Source: Medicago truncatula (Eukaryota; Streptophyta; Magnoliopsida; Fabales; Fabaceae). Taken from it: a DNA stretch of 64,000 nucleotides. Within the stretch, counting starts at the first letter, position 1. The number at the start of each line of letters is the position of its first letter. The notes beneath the pieces were generated by a model, which was given only the letters and a program-made list of their open reading frames with translations, was not told the origin of the DNA and ran no database searches. Positions 43,145 to 54,776 of the stretch are shown piece by piece. Location of the stretch: NCBI RefSeq assembly GCF_003473485.1, contig NC_053045.1:59872494-59936493 (forward strand), given 5' to 3'. Both the position numbers and the translations under genes were made by a program.

Positions 43145-46100
43145 GAATGTTTAATGGGAATGAAATCTTACAATGTTGTGCAACATACAATGGATAAAAA
43201 ATAAGTAACCTTGGAAAATTGGCACAACTTTGAGCATAAAGAAGGATGAGATGGAACTGTAGGAATTAAAGTTGATTATGAAAGAAACATCCATTATGAG
43301 TGAGAGCCAACTAGAAGTCATGAAGTTTTTTTTACAAGCTTAATGATAACCATGAATTTTTTTCCAAGATAAAATGTTGTATATTTAAATAAGTCATCAT
43401 ATACTATTTAAGATAATGTTATATTTTCCTTCAAAAAAAAAAAAAAAAGATAATGTTATATTTATTCTTTAAAATAAATGTTAGTCAAACTAATCGTTAT
43501 TCACGATAGACGTTAGTCAAACTATCTATTCAGAGTACAATACATTCTCACGTTCTTATATGTCAAATTGTGCTTTATTAATACATGGTAAAATGAATAC
43601 TTAAGTGTTGCATATTATTCATTCATATATTGGCATATAGATCTCTTGCTGATATGTAGATGAATATGTTCGAACTGACGAAAGCACTTAAGTTGAGTGC
43701 ATAATTAGCTAGAGATCATTTGTAAAGGGTATGAACAAATAATTTGAGGTTGAAGGCCTAACAACCATGATCTTTTCATTGTCAATTATAATTGAGAAGG
43801 GCATGTATATTTCAAGTATGTTAGGTTGTATTGATTGTATGTACTTTAGTCTAATATTAGATTGAGAATCAATCATGCATGACATGTACATTTTATCGTT
43901 TTCTTTGATCATTATTACCATAGCCAAATAAACAAGATAAGCCCTTTTAAAAGAAAGATTTGGAACCTACACACAAAAAGAGATTGATACTTGATGTGAG
44001 CATCATGATCATACTACTGTTGAAAGGAATGTGATTCAAATTCAGAAAATGACATTTCGAGCAACGTGTCAATGCCCTATGATATGATTTTTCATTTCTT
44101 GGACAAACGTACACGGAGACGAAACCACATTGGTTCTATTATTCTTCTTCAAGTCTTCAGTTCAATTCTAGAGTCTACATATTATTATTATTTGGCAGCA
44201 GACATTGTTCCACATTTTAGCTCAACCAAATTCATTGTCTCTCCATATCTACCACATGCTTTTGTTGGCATTAATTATTGAATTTCAATAATGGATTATA
44301 TATCACAATGTTGACAATCAATCCCTTGCCTTTTTCCAGTTTGCAGACAAATGTCAAGTTTGATCATTGATCATATATAACTCATATTGATGATAAGAGT
44401 ATGTACAAGAGTAACATTAAACCCTTCTGAAAAAAAGACTAAAAATTATTTAATCAAGATCTGAAATATCTCATCACAATCATGTCTTGTGGTTTACGTG
44501 ATTTCTAGTAAAAGGTTTATGTACCTATGTTAAGAAACAAAAAAAGGCTATGTAATTATTGCATTAGCGAAAGTGGCAATTTGTATTTTTAAGATAATTT
44601 TTTCTTTTATAGAGTCAGTCATTAATCAAATGTTTTTAAAATACTTGCTCGCAAAATCCGTAAATTATTTTTTTTTAGAAAAAATCAATAATTTTTTTTA
44701 ATATTGTTGTTCATGTCCATTTTAATCTTGTCAATAGTTTTTTAGGATAGTCAGAGAAATAAACGTTGCTCTTTTGGCCTCAAAAAATGTGTTAATTGTT
44801 TGGGAGAGATAACTCTTGAACGACCTTTTTTTTTTTCTTTTCATTTTTATGTTTTTAAAAGTTTCAGAAATTAACTCTCAAATGTTATTTTTAAGAATAA
44901 AGGGAAAATATGGGCCAAATTAAAGAGAAACCATTCAAAAAAATAAGTATACATGCATTGATGAGATGTTCATTGTTAATACCATAAAATCACTTTAGGT
45001 GTCATCTCCTGCTAAGTAAGTAGTCTCATTTTCGAACCGAATTTTAGGTCCAACAAAGGGTCCACTTCATGCCTCTGCTCGAGAAAGATCCTTTCATTTT
45101 TATTTTTTTTTGCTTAATTAAAATTTTGATATCCTATTTTTACTCATTCATTAAATTGATTCGTCCATTTTAAAACCATTCAGTTTTGATTCCTCCATCA
45201 AATTTTTATACTTCAAAAATGGTGAAATCTAGCTTTGACTATTGTTATTTTGCTAAACTTCAGTGGATAGTGCATTTCTTGTTTCTTGTTGGGTGTATGT
45301 GGCACACCATGTTTGGCCTCGCTTCCTCTCCATTTTGTAGCATTCTTCATTATCCACGTGTCCCTTTCCTTTGATCATACTCCCTGATTAATAGATGTTT
45401 CTGTTCGAGGAGCTAAAAACATGGAACACTAGTTTAAAGGCTAAATTGTTAAGTGTAAACAGAAATAAATGATCAGTTTCTCTTGTATTGGATGCTACAA
45501 ATTTACTTTTTAGTAATATATATTATACACTGTAATTTAGAACAAAGACTATGATGAAATAATCGCCCATACTTGGGGTATGCCTTCAACAAAATTGGAT
45601 GATTTTGTTGATGTTGTTCACTCTCGAGAGTTTTCTTCTCCTTATGTGTTGTTTGTTTTATACTTTTTATCCCACAACATTTTTTTAATAAGGTTTTTAA
45701 TGAGGTAGAGGTTGAGTTCCTTTTTAAGTATTCTGATTTAGGTTCTGATCTTGTTTTCTAAATGTTATGTATTTTCATTTTATTTTTTAATAATTTTTTA
45801 GAATGTTGTAAATAATAGACGACGGATAAAAAGTATCAACCAACATAGCTGAAATAGTTTATCATGTGATGTATTTGCACTTTTTTTTTTGTTAAACAAT
45901 ATTTGGTGAGTGCAACACAAAGTTCTTCGAATAGTACTTCTCCTACTACAGAAGCTCTTCTGGTTCTTGCCGTAGTTCTTTTTCGGTAAAAAAGAACCAT
46001 GGTTAGCTTACTTTTGCTAAAATAAAAAATCAAGCAGTTTTAGCAATTTTACTTTTACTATAGTATTATCAAAATTGATTCCAAAAAGATAATGTTATCA

Positions 46101-46185
46101 ATTTTACTATCTCTCTTTTGATAAGTTTATTAATTTATACGAGTATAATAAGTATTCAAAATCCATTACAAAGAGAAAAAATTAT
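43145..46185. other. Intergenic DNA, no gene seen
   Basis: Three kilobases of AT-rich DNA. Short open stretches (43709-43927, 44066-44281, 45186-45374) have no motif, no splice partners and no promoter context. Confidence 0.5.
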
Positions 46186-46190
46186 ATTAC

Positions 46191-46380
46191 CTCCGTCCCT
46201 AACTAAAAGATTATTTTGAGAATTTTTTATTCCTTTTTACAAGATTTTTTCTATTTCTAACTATATTAATTATTTTTTTATTTACATTCCTCTATTTATT
46301 ATGCATCTTTTTCTTCAATCAGCGATAAATAGTATGTTGAAAACATAAACTATAACTCTTTCTCTTAAAGATAAAATTGT
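46191..46380. mobile_element. Truncated Stowaway-like MITE
   Basis: A left end (CCTCCGTCCCTAACTAAAAG) with no matching right end before the next MITE begins at 46382. Probably cut when the second element inserted or by later deletion. Confidence 0.55.
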
Positions 46381-46381
46381 A

Positions 46382-46664
46382 CTCCCTCCGTTCCTTAATG
46401 TAGGCACTCATTCCATTTTTCACATTTCTTAAGAAAAGTTGTCGGTGTAATTAATGTGTCTGTTTTGTGTGTTAATATTACGAAATAGACATTTGTTTGT
46501 ATGTGTATTAAATTTGACTTTTCATATTTCAAGACAAAATAATAGTATTAATTAGGGATATGTTTAGGAAAAAATAATAAATGTATCTAGTAATTTAAAA
46601 AGGAGTTTATATTTAAGGACAAAAATAAAATCAAATGGATACTTAGATATAGAGACGAATGGAG
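46382..46664. mobile_element. Stowaway-like MITE
   Basis: The left end CTCCCTCCGTTCCTTAATGT and the right end, read inward, CTCCATTCGTCTCTATATCT are imperfect inverted repeats flanked by TA (46380-46381 and 46665-46666). It is 283 bp long with no ORF, and more diverged than the copy at 38187. Confidence 0.78.
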
Positions 46665-46669
46665 TAAAA

Positions 46670-48595
46670 AAATAGTGATTTCAAAGAACATTAATATAAA
46701 TATCAACTTTCTTAATTTCCGTGATTATGACTTAATGATCTTATATTCAAGGACATATTAAAGACATTACAATCGACAATTTCATTGGTCTGAAAATGTA
46801 ATAGAGCGGTGGATTGCTGGAGTGAGTGAAAGACACATTCACCACAACAATGTACGACAATGCTCGTATCAAGGTATGAAATGATGCGTGCTTAATTTCT
46901 CAATCGCAGCTTATATTTTAACTTTGATACCAATGCTCATTAGAAATAGGTGTTCTCCACAGGATGAATATTGTTTGTGACGATAACCGTATTCACATTA
47001 TTGTGGATTTGTGGTAAAAGAAATGCAGGGATATTTGATGCGCTAAGATTTAATGTGTATGACTTTTGTTAATAAGACCTATTTTTATTTTGGAAATTGT
47101 TAAGCTTAGAAGAAAAATAAGTCTGGCAATTACATCTTCCTCATGTTGAAAATTAATTTGTAATTGTTGTTTCTTTCTTATTGGAAATATAGTCTCGTTA
47201 GTTAAAATTTAGTTTGTTAGAGTTTGTTAATTTCTCACGAGTTTTTCTTCTTCTTCTTTTTGTCAAATAGTCTAGCAACTAAACTGACATACGATTAATC
47301 TAGATCGAAGTGAAGATTTCGTTGTACAAACTTCAACCTATACATATTAATGTCCCTACAAGTAATTTTTCACGAGTTCGATATAGAGATTCTTACGTGC
47401 CCATTTACTATCTTATAATCAATAATTTAATATTAATTATGAGGATTTTTCCTTTCAATAAATGTTGTAAGAGCATCCATAATAGTGACCCTCAATTTTG
47501 AGGATTTAAACGGATCTCACGTGGATACGTCATTTATTTATAATTTTTTAATAACAGTAACTTATAAACATTCAATCACTCCAATGCGGCACCTTCGACA
47601 AAAGTTTTAAACAAGTCTCATCAATAAACAAATCATGTCAAATAAATAGTGCAAAATGATTAATTTATTGAAATATTGTGGAATCCAATTAAGAATGAGA
47701 TGCTTCATGGGTCCTAATAAACCCAAAAAAAATTCCTCGATGAAGATATTTATTATGTATTAGGTCTTGGTTAAGATCTCAATATTGAGAATGGTTAAGA
47801 GCATTTTTAACATCCTCATTAACATATTATTATGAAGAAAAAAAAATCTAATATATATCCTAATGATGGACCCTTCAGAATAAAAATCTAATCTTCCCTA
47901 AAAAAAGATAAAAATCTAATCTAATGATGTTCCGCACCAACCTGTTAAGAGATGAAAATGACCTTAGAAAAAAGCATCATTAATCATCATCACAAATCCA
48001 CGTGAAGGTCAATAATACTTAGCCTGGCGATGATTTATTGCAATGCAATATACTATATGGAGTTAATTAGGAATTCTCTTCTTTTATGTTGCATTATTAT
48101 TCTTTTCATTTTTTGACAGATGCATTTTTTTTAGGAGTTGACAGATGCATTATTCAATTCATATTCAACCTTCTATTATTTTAGATGGAAAACATGTATG
48201 CATTTGAGTACGTGGTTTAGATAATTTTAAAGAAAAGAAGCGTGGGGTGTTTCAAATACAGGGGACAAAAACAGATGACATGTATAATATGGATTTAATT
48301 AATATGTATCGTGGTTAGTGTAAAATTATTTTACATATACATTAAACAACATATTGTCACATTATTTAATATAATTAAAAATACATAAATTATCATTATT
48401 TATTAATTAACATAGCAATACATTATAGGATGTACATGTAAAACATTCTGCAGTATTGGTGTCTATAGAAATTAAACTCATAAAATTATAGCCCTTGGTA
48501 GACATTTATATGAGATGTCCACTTACATATCAGAACTATTGGATATAACGGTAGTAAAGTGGTTTATAAATGTTTTACATCCACAATGAAGTATA
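46670..48595. other. Intergenic DNA with weak MITE traces
   Basis: A GAGCATCCATAATAGTGACC-like start at about 47472 and a second AAGAGCATTT at about 47799 recall the ends of small plant DNA transposons (AGAGCATCCACAATGG type) but do not form a clean inverted pair. No gene was recognised. Confidence 0.4.
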
Positions 48596-48597
48596 AA

Positions 48598-48971
48598 GAG
48601 GTGTTTGTTTGAAGGTTAAGAATAACATTCTCAAGAATACATGGTTAGGGAATGATTATACTCATGTTTGTTATGAGGTTTAGAAAAAAATATTCCTAGA
48701 TATAAAGGTTTGTGAGAATGAAGTAACTTCTCATAACTTCCATTATTCCCATGAATTTATTCTCATGTAAAGAGGTGAAAATGTGCATTCCCACGATATT
48801 CTGCCTAGATTAAAAAAAAAAATGTAACTTCCAATTTTCCTAAAAATGTCAAGTTAGTTAGTTGCCAAACACTTATTTTAATAAATACTCATGAATCAAA
48901 TTTTCATATTTTCATTCCCATGTATGTTATTCATGGGAATAATTTGTGTTTCCCCAAAACAAACGCCTCCT
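48598..48971. mobile_element. hAT-like MITE
   Basis: The left end GAGGTGTTTGTTTGAAGG and the right end, read inward, GGAGGCGTTTGTTTTGGGGA are inverted repeats. The arms continue with GGGAATGATTAT-like and TTCATGGGAATAAT-like words in inverted order. Length is about 374 bp with no coding capacity. No convincing duplication at the flanks. Confidence 0.65.
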
Positions 48972-48974
48972 AAA

Positions 48975-49945
48975 TGAATATAATGGTACCAATATCGGTG
49001 TATAAATGGAGTATAAATGCTTTTTTTTTAAAGAAGAATGTGGTATAAATGTTATACATCAAAACTATATTAATGAGATGAGATGTCTATTTATACACCG
49101 AAGGAATGGATAAATTTTAGTTGCATCTCCAATTCGTTGAGTCGAAGAAATACACGACTTGTTAATACGCAGCACAAAAGAAACGAGGAATGATATATAA
49201 ACACACATTTTTTGACACAAAAATGACATCAGGGGCAAACTCGTAATTTCCAATAAAATCTAGGGGTATAATTGATTTTTCAGCTGCAACCCCTCTTTAT
49301 CGTCTTCCTCTTTTTTCTCTCCCATCTCTGAACTGTAAACACAGTTCAGACCTTACCACCGCATTTTTCAGCCGTCGACATCAGTCACCAACCCGCCGTC
49401 CTAATCCACCACCGAATCGCAACCTTTCTTCTCCAGCTCGTCAATCACCACCACCAGTGAGAGAGACCGCCGCCGTTCATAATCACCATAACAAATTTGA
49501 ATAGTCATGCAAATTTTAAACTACTTTTATATCACTGATTAATTTACAAAACCATATACAAAATCATATAAACATAAATCTAAATCTAGATTAAGCAAAC
49601 TCCAATTCAACCACCGCAATCAAACGGTAACCGCTGCGGTGATGGTGTCGGCGACGATGATGATTTGCGATCTTTGCGAGATTCCGACGTGGAGGAGGAT
49701 TTTCCGGTGATGGATTTGTGGCTTTTTCCGGTGGATCTCATTGTTGAAGATGAAGTGAGAGCTATGAGGGAGAAACTACTAGTGAAGGGAGTGAGAGAAA
49801 GATACAGTAACAACAGGGAAAAAAAACAGAAAAAGTGAATAAATGAAAAATACCGCATAAAAATATAGTGGTGTCTGTATTGTGTTTGTTTTTTTTCGTG
49901 TTCACTTATCATTGCTATCATTGCTGAAAGAAATACATTATCAAT
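48975..49945. other. Intergenic DNA with a GC-richer coding-like patch
   Basis: At 49330-49500 (+) and 49607-49760 (-) composition rises in GC and reads as Ser/Pro/His-rich peptides (for example SSSSPTPSPQRLPFDCGG on the minus strand). No start, splice or family support exists. It may be captured gene DNA of the kind carried by Mutator-like elements, or an old gene fragment. Confidence 0.35.
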
Positions 49946-49950
49946 ATCCC

Positions 49951-50037
49951 ATCGGGGTTCGAACCCAGACACTCCACTTCTTCACAATTAAATTGTGTGA
50001 GCTCTAACCACTAGGCTACTTAACCAAAAAAAAAAAA
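49951..50037 (+). mobile_element. 5'-truncated tRNA-derived SINE
   Basis: Begins within box B (CGGGGTTCGAACCCAG), then CACTCCACTTCTTCACAATT, GTGTGAGCTCTAACCACTAG, GCTACTTAACC and a poly-A run. It is the 3' two-thirds of the family seen at 36494. 5' truncation is usual for elements copied by LINE-type enzymes. Confidence 0.8.
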
Positions 50038-50039
50038 AC

Positions 50040-53000
50040 ATTATCAATTATAAGTTATTATGAGTCAACTCTTTATCAATTGAATTATAAACTCGATTGG
50101 CTATTTATGTTCTGTATAATTGATAGGTAGGGTGTCATATTTCAAAACCTTCTGGCTCTCTCAAAAACAAATCCAAATGAATCATTTGCCTAAGATTCAT
50201 CTCATCCAAATCCAGTCTTTATCTTCAAGTTGTTGGAGGGAGGAATCTGAAATTGATTGATTGAACCCCACCTTTAAATGGCGCCATTAAAGTGTATGCT
50301 CAAATTGGACCCATGAGAGGAAATATATTGAAAACACTTGGACTTGATATTGAAATGAAGATATAGTTGAATCACCTGAGTGGTGGTGGTGATCTAATTA
50401 GTGATTAGTGGTTCAATCTTCTGCCTTCAACTCCTTCGTGGCCATCTCAATTCTTTCCTTCCTCCATTGTAAATCGGTTTGTTTGGGACGCGAATAGAAA
50501 ATGAGATAAAAGTTCGTATGTGTTTTTAAGGGATGTCCCCATTTTCTCTTTCCTTAAAATAATTAAATTCATGTCTCTCTTAAAGGTCATTAAATCCATT
50601 GTACACCTACTAGTTTTGATAAACTAGTATTTTAACAATACATTCAACCACTTTTTAGTTATCACTTCTTAAAATATTCATAAAAATAAATAAGTATATT
50701 CTAACGAATCTTTATATGATCGGTAGCTAACTTATACGATTTTTAAAAGAAACTCCCTTTTGTTTTCAATCTAATCACGACACATAAATAAATTTATTCT
50801 TTTTTATTTTCACACATTTCCGCAATTAAGTGTTAAAAAAGCTTCTTAACATTCCTCATGTTTTGAAAATTTGTTTTTAATTTGAAATTCGGTCGGTTAG
50901 AAGCTAAACAAAGTTGGAACAATAGTTGTTCCTTCATGAGTTGAATTCAGATTCTTCTAAATAATATTTTTTGATGGAACCTCATGAGTTCAATCAATCA
51001 ATTGATTCATTTGATGTTTGAACTGGAAAATAGGGAATATTTTAATGCCCCCTTTGATCATCTAATGTATGGTGAATTATTCGATACATTAACACTTTTG
51101 TTGGATATGATATATATAATTTTTTTGTTAAGTGATCTAATGAAAATAATTTAGAGTTAAGATGAATAAATTGAATATTCGAAATTTAAACCCTAACTCA
51201 TGCATATTACAATCCATTGTCTATTCTATAATGACTATCATATATGCTTACCCAAATTGATATATATGATACCTAACCTAATAGACGAATAATGGCATGT
51301 TAATTTTTTGTATTTAAAGTCGTGTTAACAGAACTGCAGGTATCAATTAGTCGTAAAAAAAAACTGCATGTATATATCAACAAACAAGTTCTCCTTAATA
51401 CTTCTAAAAAAAAAAGTTATCCTTAATAATTTTATTCTTCTTTTATCAAATAAATTATTTATATTTTTGTAAAAGCATATATACCTACAAAATCTTAATG
51501 AATCAAGCAATTAAATATGCATGTTGTACGAGTCTTATCTTATGAGTTATGACTAATATTTTTGGCTGGTGCACGTCCAGAGTAACCCTAAAGCATCTTT
51601 ATGTGTTGTCACCCAAATCATCCGAGGAATACTACAAAAAACCATAAAGACCTTTAACCCCACCAAACTTCTCCCTACTGATGCCAAATTCACGGGTTAA
51701 GTCTTACCGGTGGTTTAGTGAGTGGATCCATCCAAAAGATTTGCATGTGTCACTCATTGTCTACACGAATACTAACATCTCATCTTATCATGCATATAGT
51801 GTTTCACTAGAGTTACAAAAAAAAAACTAAAAAAAAATACACTTGGTCATCAGAGTTGTTTACGGGTGAATGACACTATATATATTAATTTGATCAAAGA
51901 TATGTCTATAATCTATAATTCATGTAATTTTAAAGACATACAAGATTAAAGAAGAATTAACGAAACCCAACTCAATTAAATTTAATTTAATTTGTCGTCA
52001 CTTATTACTATTTTGGTGGGCAAATATGGACAAACCCATGTGCATGTACACCTATCATATGCTCAGGCATATTGATCATTACATTTTGCTATTTTCCGCT
52101 CCAACTCATTATGTTCTATTCTGTGTGATAGTATAAAATTTACTTAAATTTTTCCGCCTGTGTTTTACAATGTTCGAATTTGACCTCTCAATTTTCAACT
52201 ACTCGATTTTGACCCTCAAAGTTTCACAATTGTTCGATCTTATCCCCGAAGATTCAATTGCTCAATTTTAGCCTCTCAAGTTAATCTATTTTGTATTTGC
52301 AAGTCCCCCATTGAGATTTTGACCGAAAAACTCAGATATGCTCTTTCATTTGCTAAATGTTTGATTCTAGTTGATCACATTTGAAAGACAAAAATTGCTT
52401 TATTTTTTTTTAAAGTGCATTGTGACATACATTTTATAACGAAATATGGGTAAAAGGAAACGAAATAAAACAATATAATGGGAAGAAGGAAACGAGAAGA
52501 AAGAAGAAGACAATGCAGAATGACGACGATTGTTCATGGTGAAGGAAGGTGGGCAATTGTTCAACTAGGACCGTTCAATGATAATTCCTCTCAAAATGTG
52601 TTTTCTTAATTTTGCTATCACATAAAATATTAGAATCACGAGACGAGCTGTACAATTTTTCTCCATTTTTGGTACTCCAAAATCTAGAAAGTAGGAAAAG
52701 AAATGGACACAAATGAGAAGAAAATTAGGGTTTTGAGTTAACAACTAATAGATGAAACTTAACAAAATTAGATGGAGTTAATGAAAAATTTGGTGCAGAT
52801 GATGATGAGTTGTAGGGTAATGATGGAAAAAGAGCGATGAGAAAAGAAGAGATGATGGAATCACGTTTTAACCTTTGATGGGTCAAAACTACATTTAACC
52901 TTTAAAAGGGTGATCTTTGCAACGAGGAATGTCGACATAAGAAAAACATGCAAAATAATGAGTCGTAAATTCTTTATTGATGAGAGTAAATACATTCAAA

Positions 53001-54240
53001 GAGTCAAATTCTAAATAATATCTTTTCTCTCAAAAATAATAATAATATCTTTCTAGTAATTTTATAAGTTGATAATAATCAAAGATTAGGTTGTTAATAA
53101 TATTATAAAGGTCTATTATAAATGGGAATAATTTTTTACTTCGTATGAAAAAAATACACACTTACTAACTTAGACTTTAATAATTTTAGGTTAGTATAAC
53201 TTAACAACGTCTTACATACATGCATATGAATGAATACATATGAGGGAGGAGATTTTTCTAAGAGAGAAAAATAGAAAAGATACATAGGAAACATAGAGAC
53301 GAGAGAGAGGGAAATAGAACAATAGAAATATGAGAGAAGGAGAGAGATATGAGAGAGAGTCAAATCGGTACATTATATATTAAACCTCTATTTGAGAAAT
53401 ACAAACGATCTACTCGCATATCACATCCCATGAACCCAAGCTCCCTCTAGGTTTCCACTTCTCTTCGTTCACACAATTTTTTATTTGTGTAATATTCATT
53501 CATTTACGCAATTTAACATCCCATCAACAAAAAAATATCACCACGTTAATTCAAATATCCTCACGAAGCATTTTTCACTTAGAACCATGACATGACACAG
53601 TCTAAAGTGTTTACAAGCAAAAAAAAAAAAAAAAAAAAGACAAGATATAATGCGAATTTTACGTGGAACATAAAAATTTTCCACAACGAATATTGTGTCA
53701 AAGCACTCACCTCAATGTAACTATTTTAAATTTAAACTAGGTATTCTCTGCATATAACATCAACTATAAAGATTAATTTTTCGAGAGCTTTTGGAAACTT
53801 AAATGAGTGGTTAAATTATTTTTCAAAAGTCTGAACCTTATTGTAAGGCTAAACTCGAGTTTAAATTTAAAACTTTAGTTAAACTAAAAGAGACTCTCAT
53901 AACTAATGCGTAACTATACAAGTATGCATGTTAATTAAGTAAAGTTTTGTTTTAAAAAGAAAAGGGAATTAAGCAAAGTTAATATAGCATGTACTATGTG
54001 TTTCTGCTTATATTGTAACCTTCATTGGTTGTTATTTTAACCATATTTCGTGTCGGCTTTGCTCAGTTTACACACAGAAGAAAAATAAAAAGCTGTTTTG
54101 CTTTTGTTTTGTTCTCTGTCACAAACAACTTAGTTCTTTTCTCTCTTGTTTGATCCCAACCTTCTTCATCCTTTGTTTTCTCAATCCCCACAAAAACACT
54201 ATTTACTTACCTACCTACCCATTTTGGGACACTTTTCTCT
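50040..54240. other. Intergenic DNA upstream of the ARF gene
   Basis: Four kilobases of AT-rich DNA without a supportable gene. About 52170-52300 shows a loosely repeated TTGTTCGATTTTGACCCTCA-like phrase. A 20-base A-run lies at 53619-53638. The last few hundred bases are pyrimidine-rich and probably include the ARF promoter. Confidence 0.45.
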
Positions 54241-54244
54241 CTTC

Positions 54245-54776
54245 ATGTGTCCACACAAAAATACTATGATTATGTTTGTTGGGTTGATTGATCTAGGAGG
54301 GTAAGTTTTTGCAAAGTGCTCTTTTTTTTTTTTGGTTCATCTTTTTTTTTATTACTGTTTGGTGTTTGCTATTATTGAAATAGTTTTTCTTCTGCACAGA
54401 TTTTGCTGAGGCAGATGTTTTAAGCTGAAAAGGTTGGATTTTTTGGCGTTTGGGTTTCTCCAACCATAAAAAATTCCATTTTTAGGATTATTTATTGGAT
54501 ACCCTTTTCAGCTGTGTGAAGGAAAGTTAAGTTAGTAATTGGATGCATTTCAGAGAAAAGGGTAAAAGGGTCATCTTTTTGTTGATTCTATTGGATATTA
54601 GTGGATAAATTTGTTGTAGGCAGTGTTTGTTTGGAGATTTTTCAACTCCATGAATTGAAGTTAATACTATATTGTCTTGTTCTGTGGAAAACTTGAGCAA
54701 CAAGTTCAAATCTTGCTAGTAGAAAAAACCAGGTGTTGAATTTGTTTGGAGTCTTCTTTGTTTTCTTAGGTCATAA
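54245..54776 (+). promoter_or_regulatory. Candidate ARF 5' leader with intron and upstream ORF
   Basis: A strong donor (GGAGG|GTAAGT, 54301) and acceptor (TTTTCTTAG, ending 54769) would remove 469 bases just before the start codon. In the spliced leader the ATG at 54245 opens a 20-codon ORF whose stop TAA shares its last base with the first base of the ARF ATG (TAATG, 54774-54778). Transcript start and splicing are not proved. If real, the upstream ORF could limit or couple ARF translation. Confidence 0.45.
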
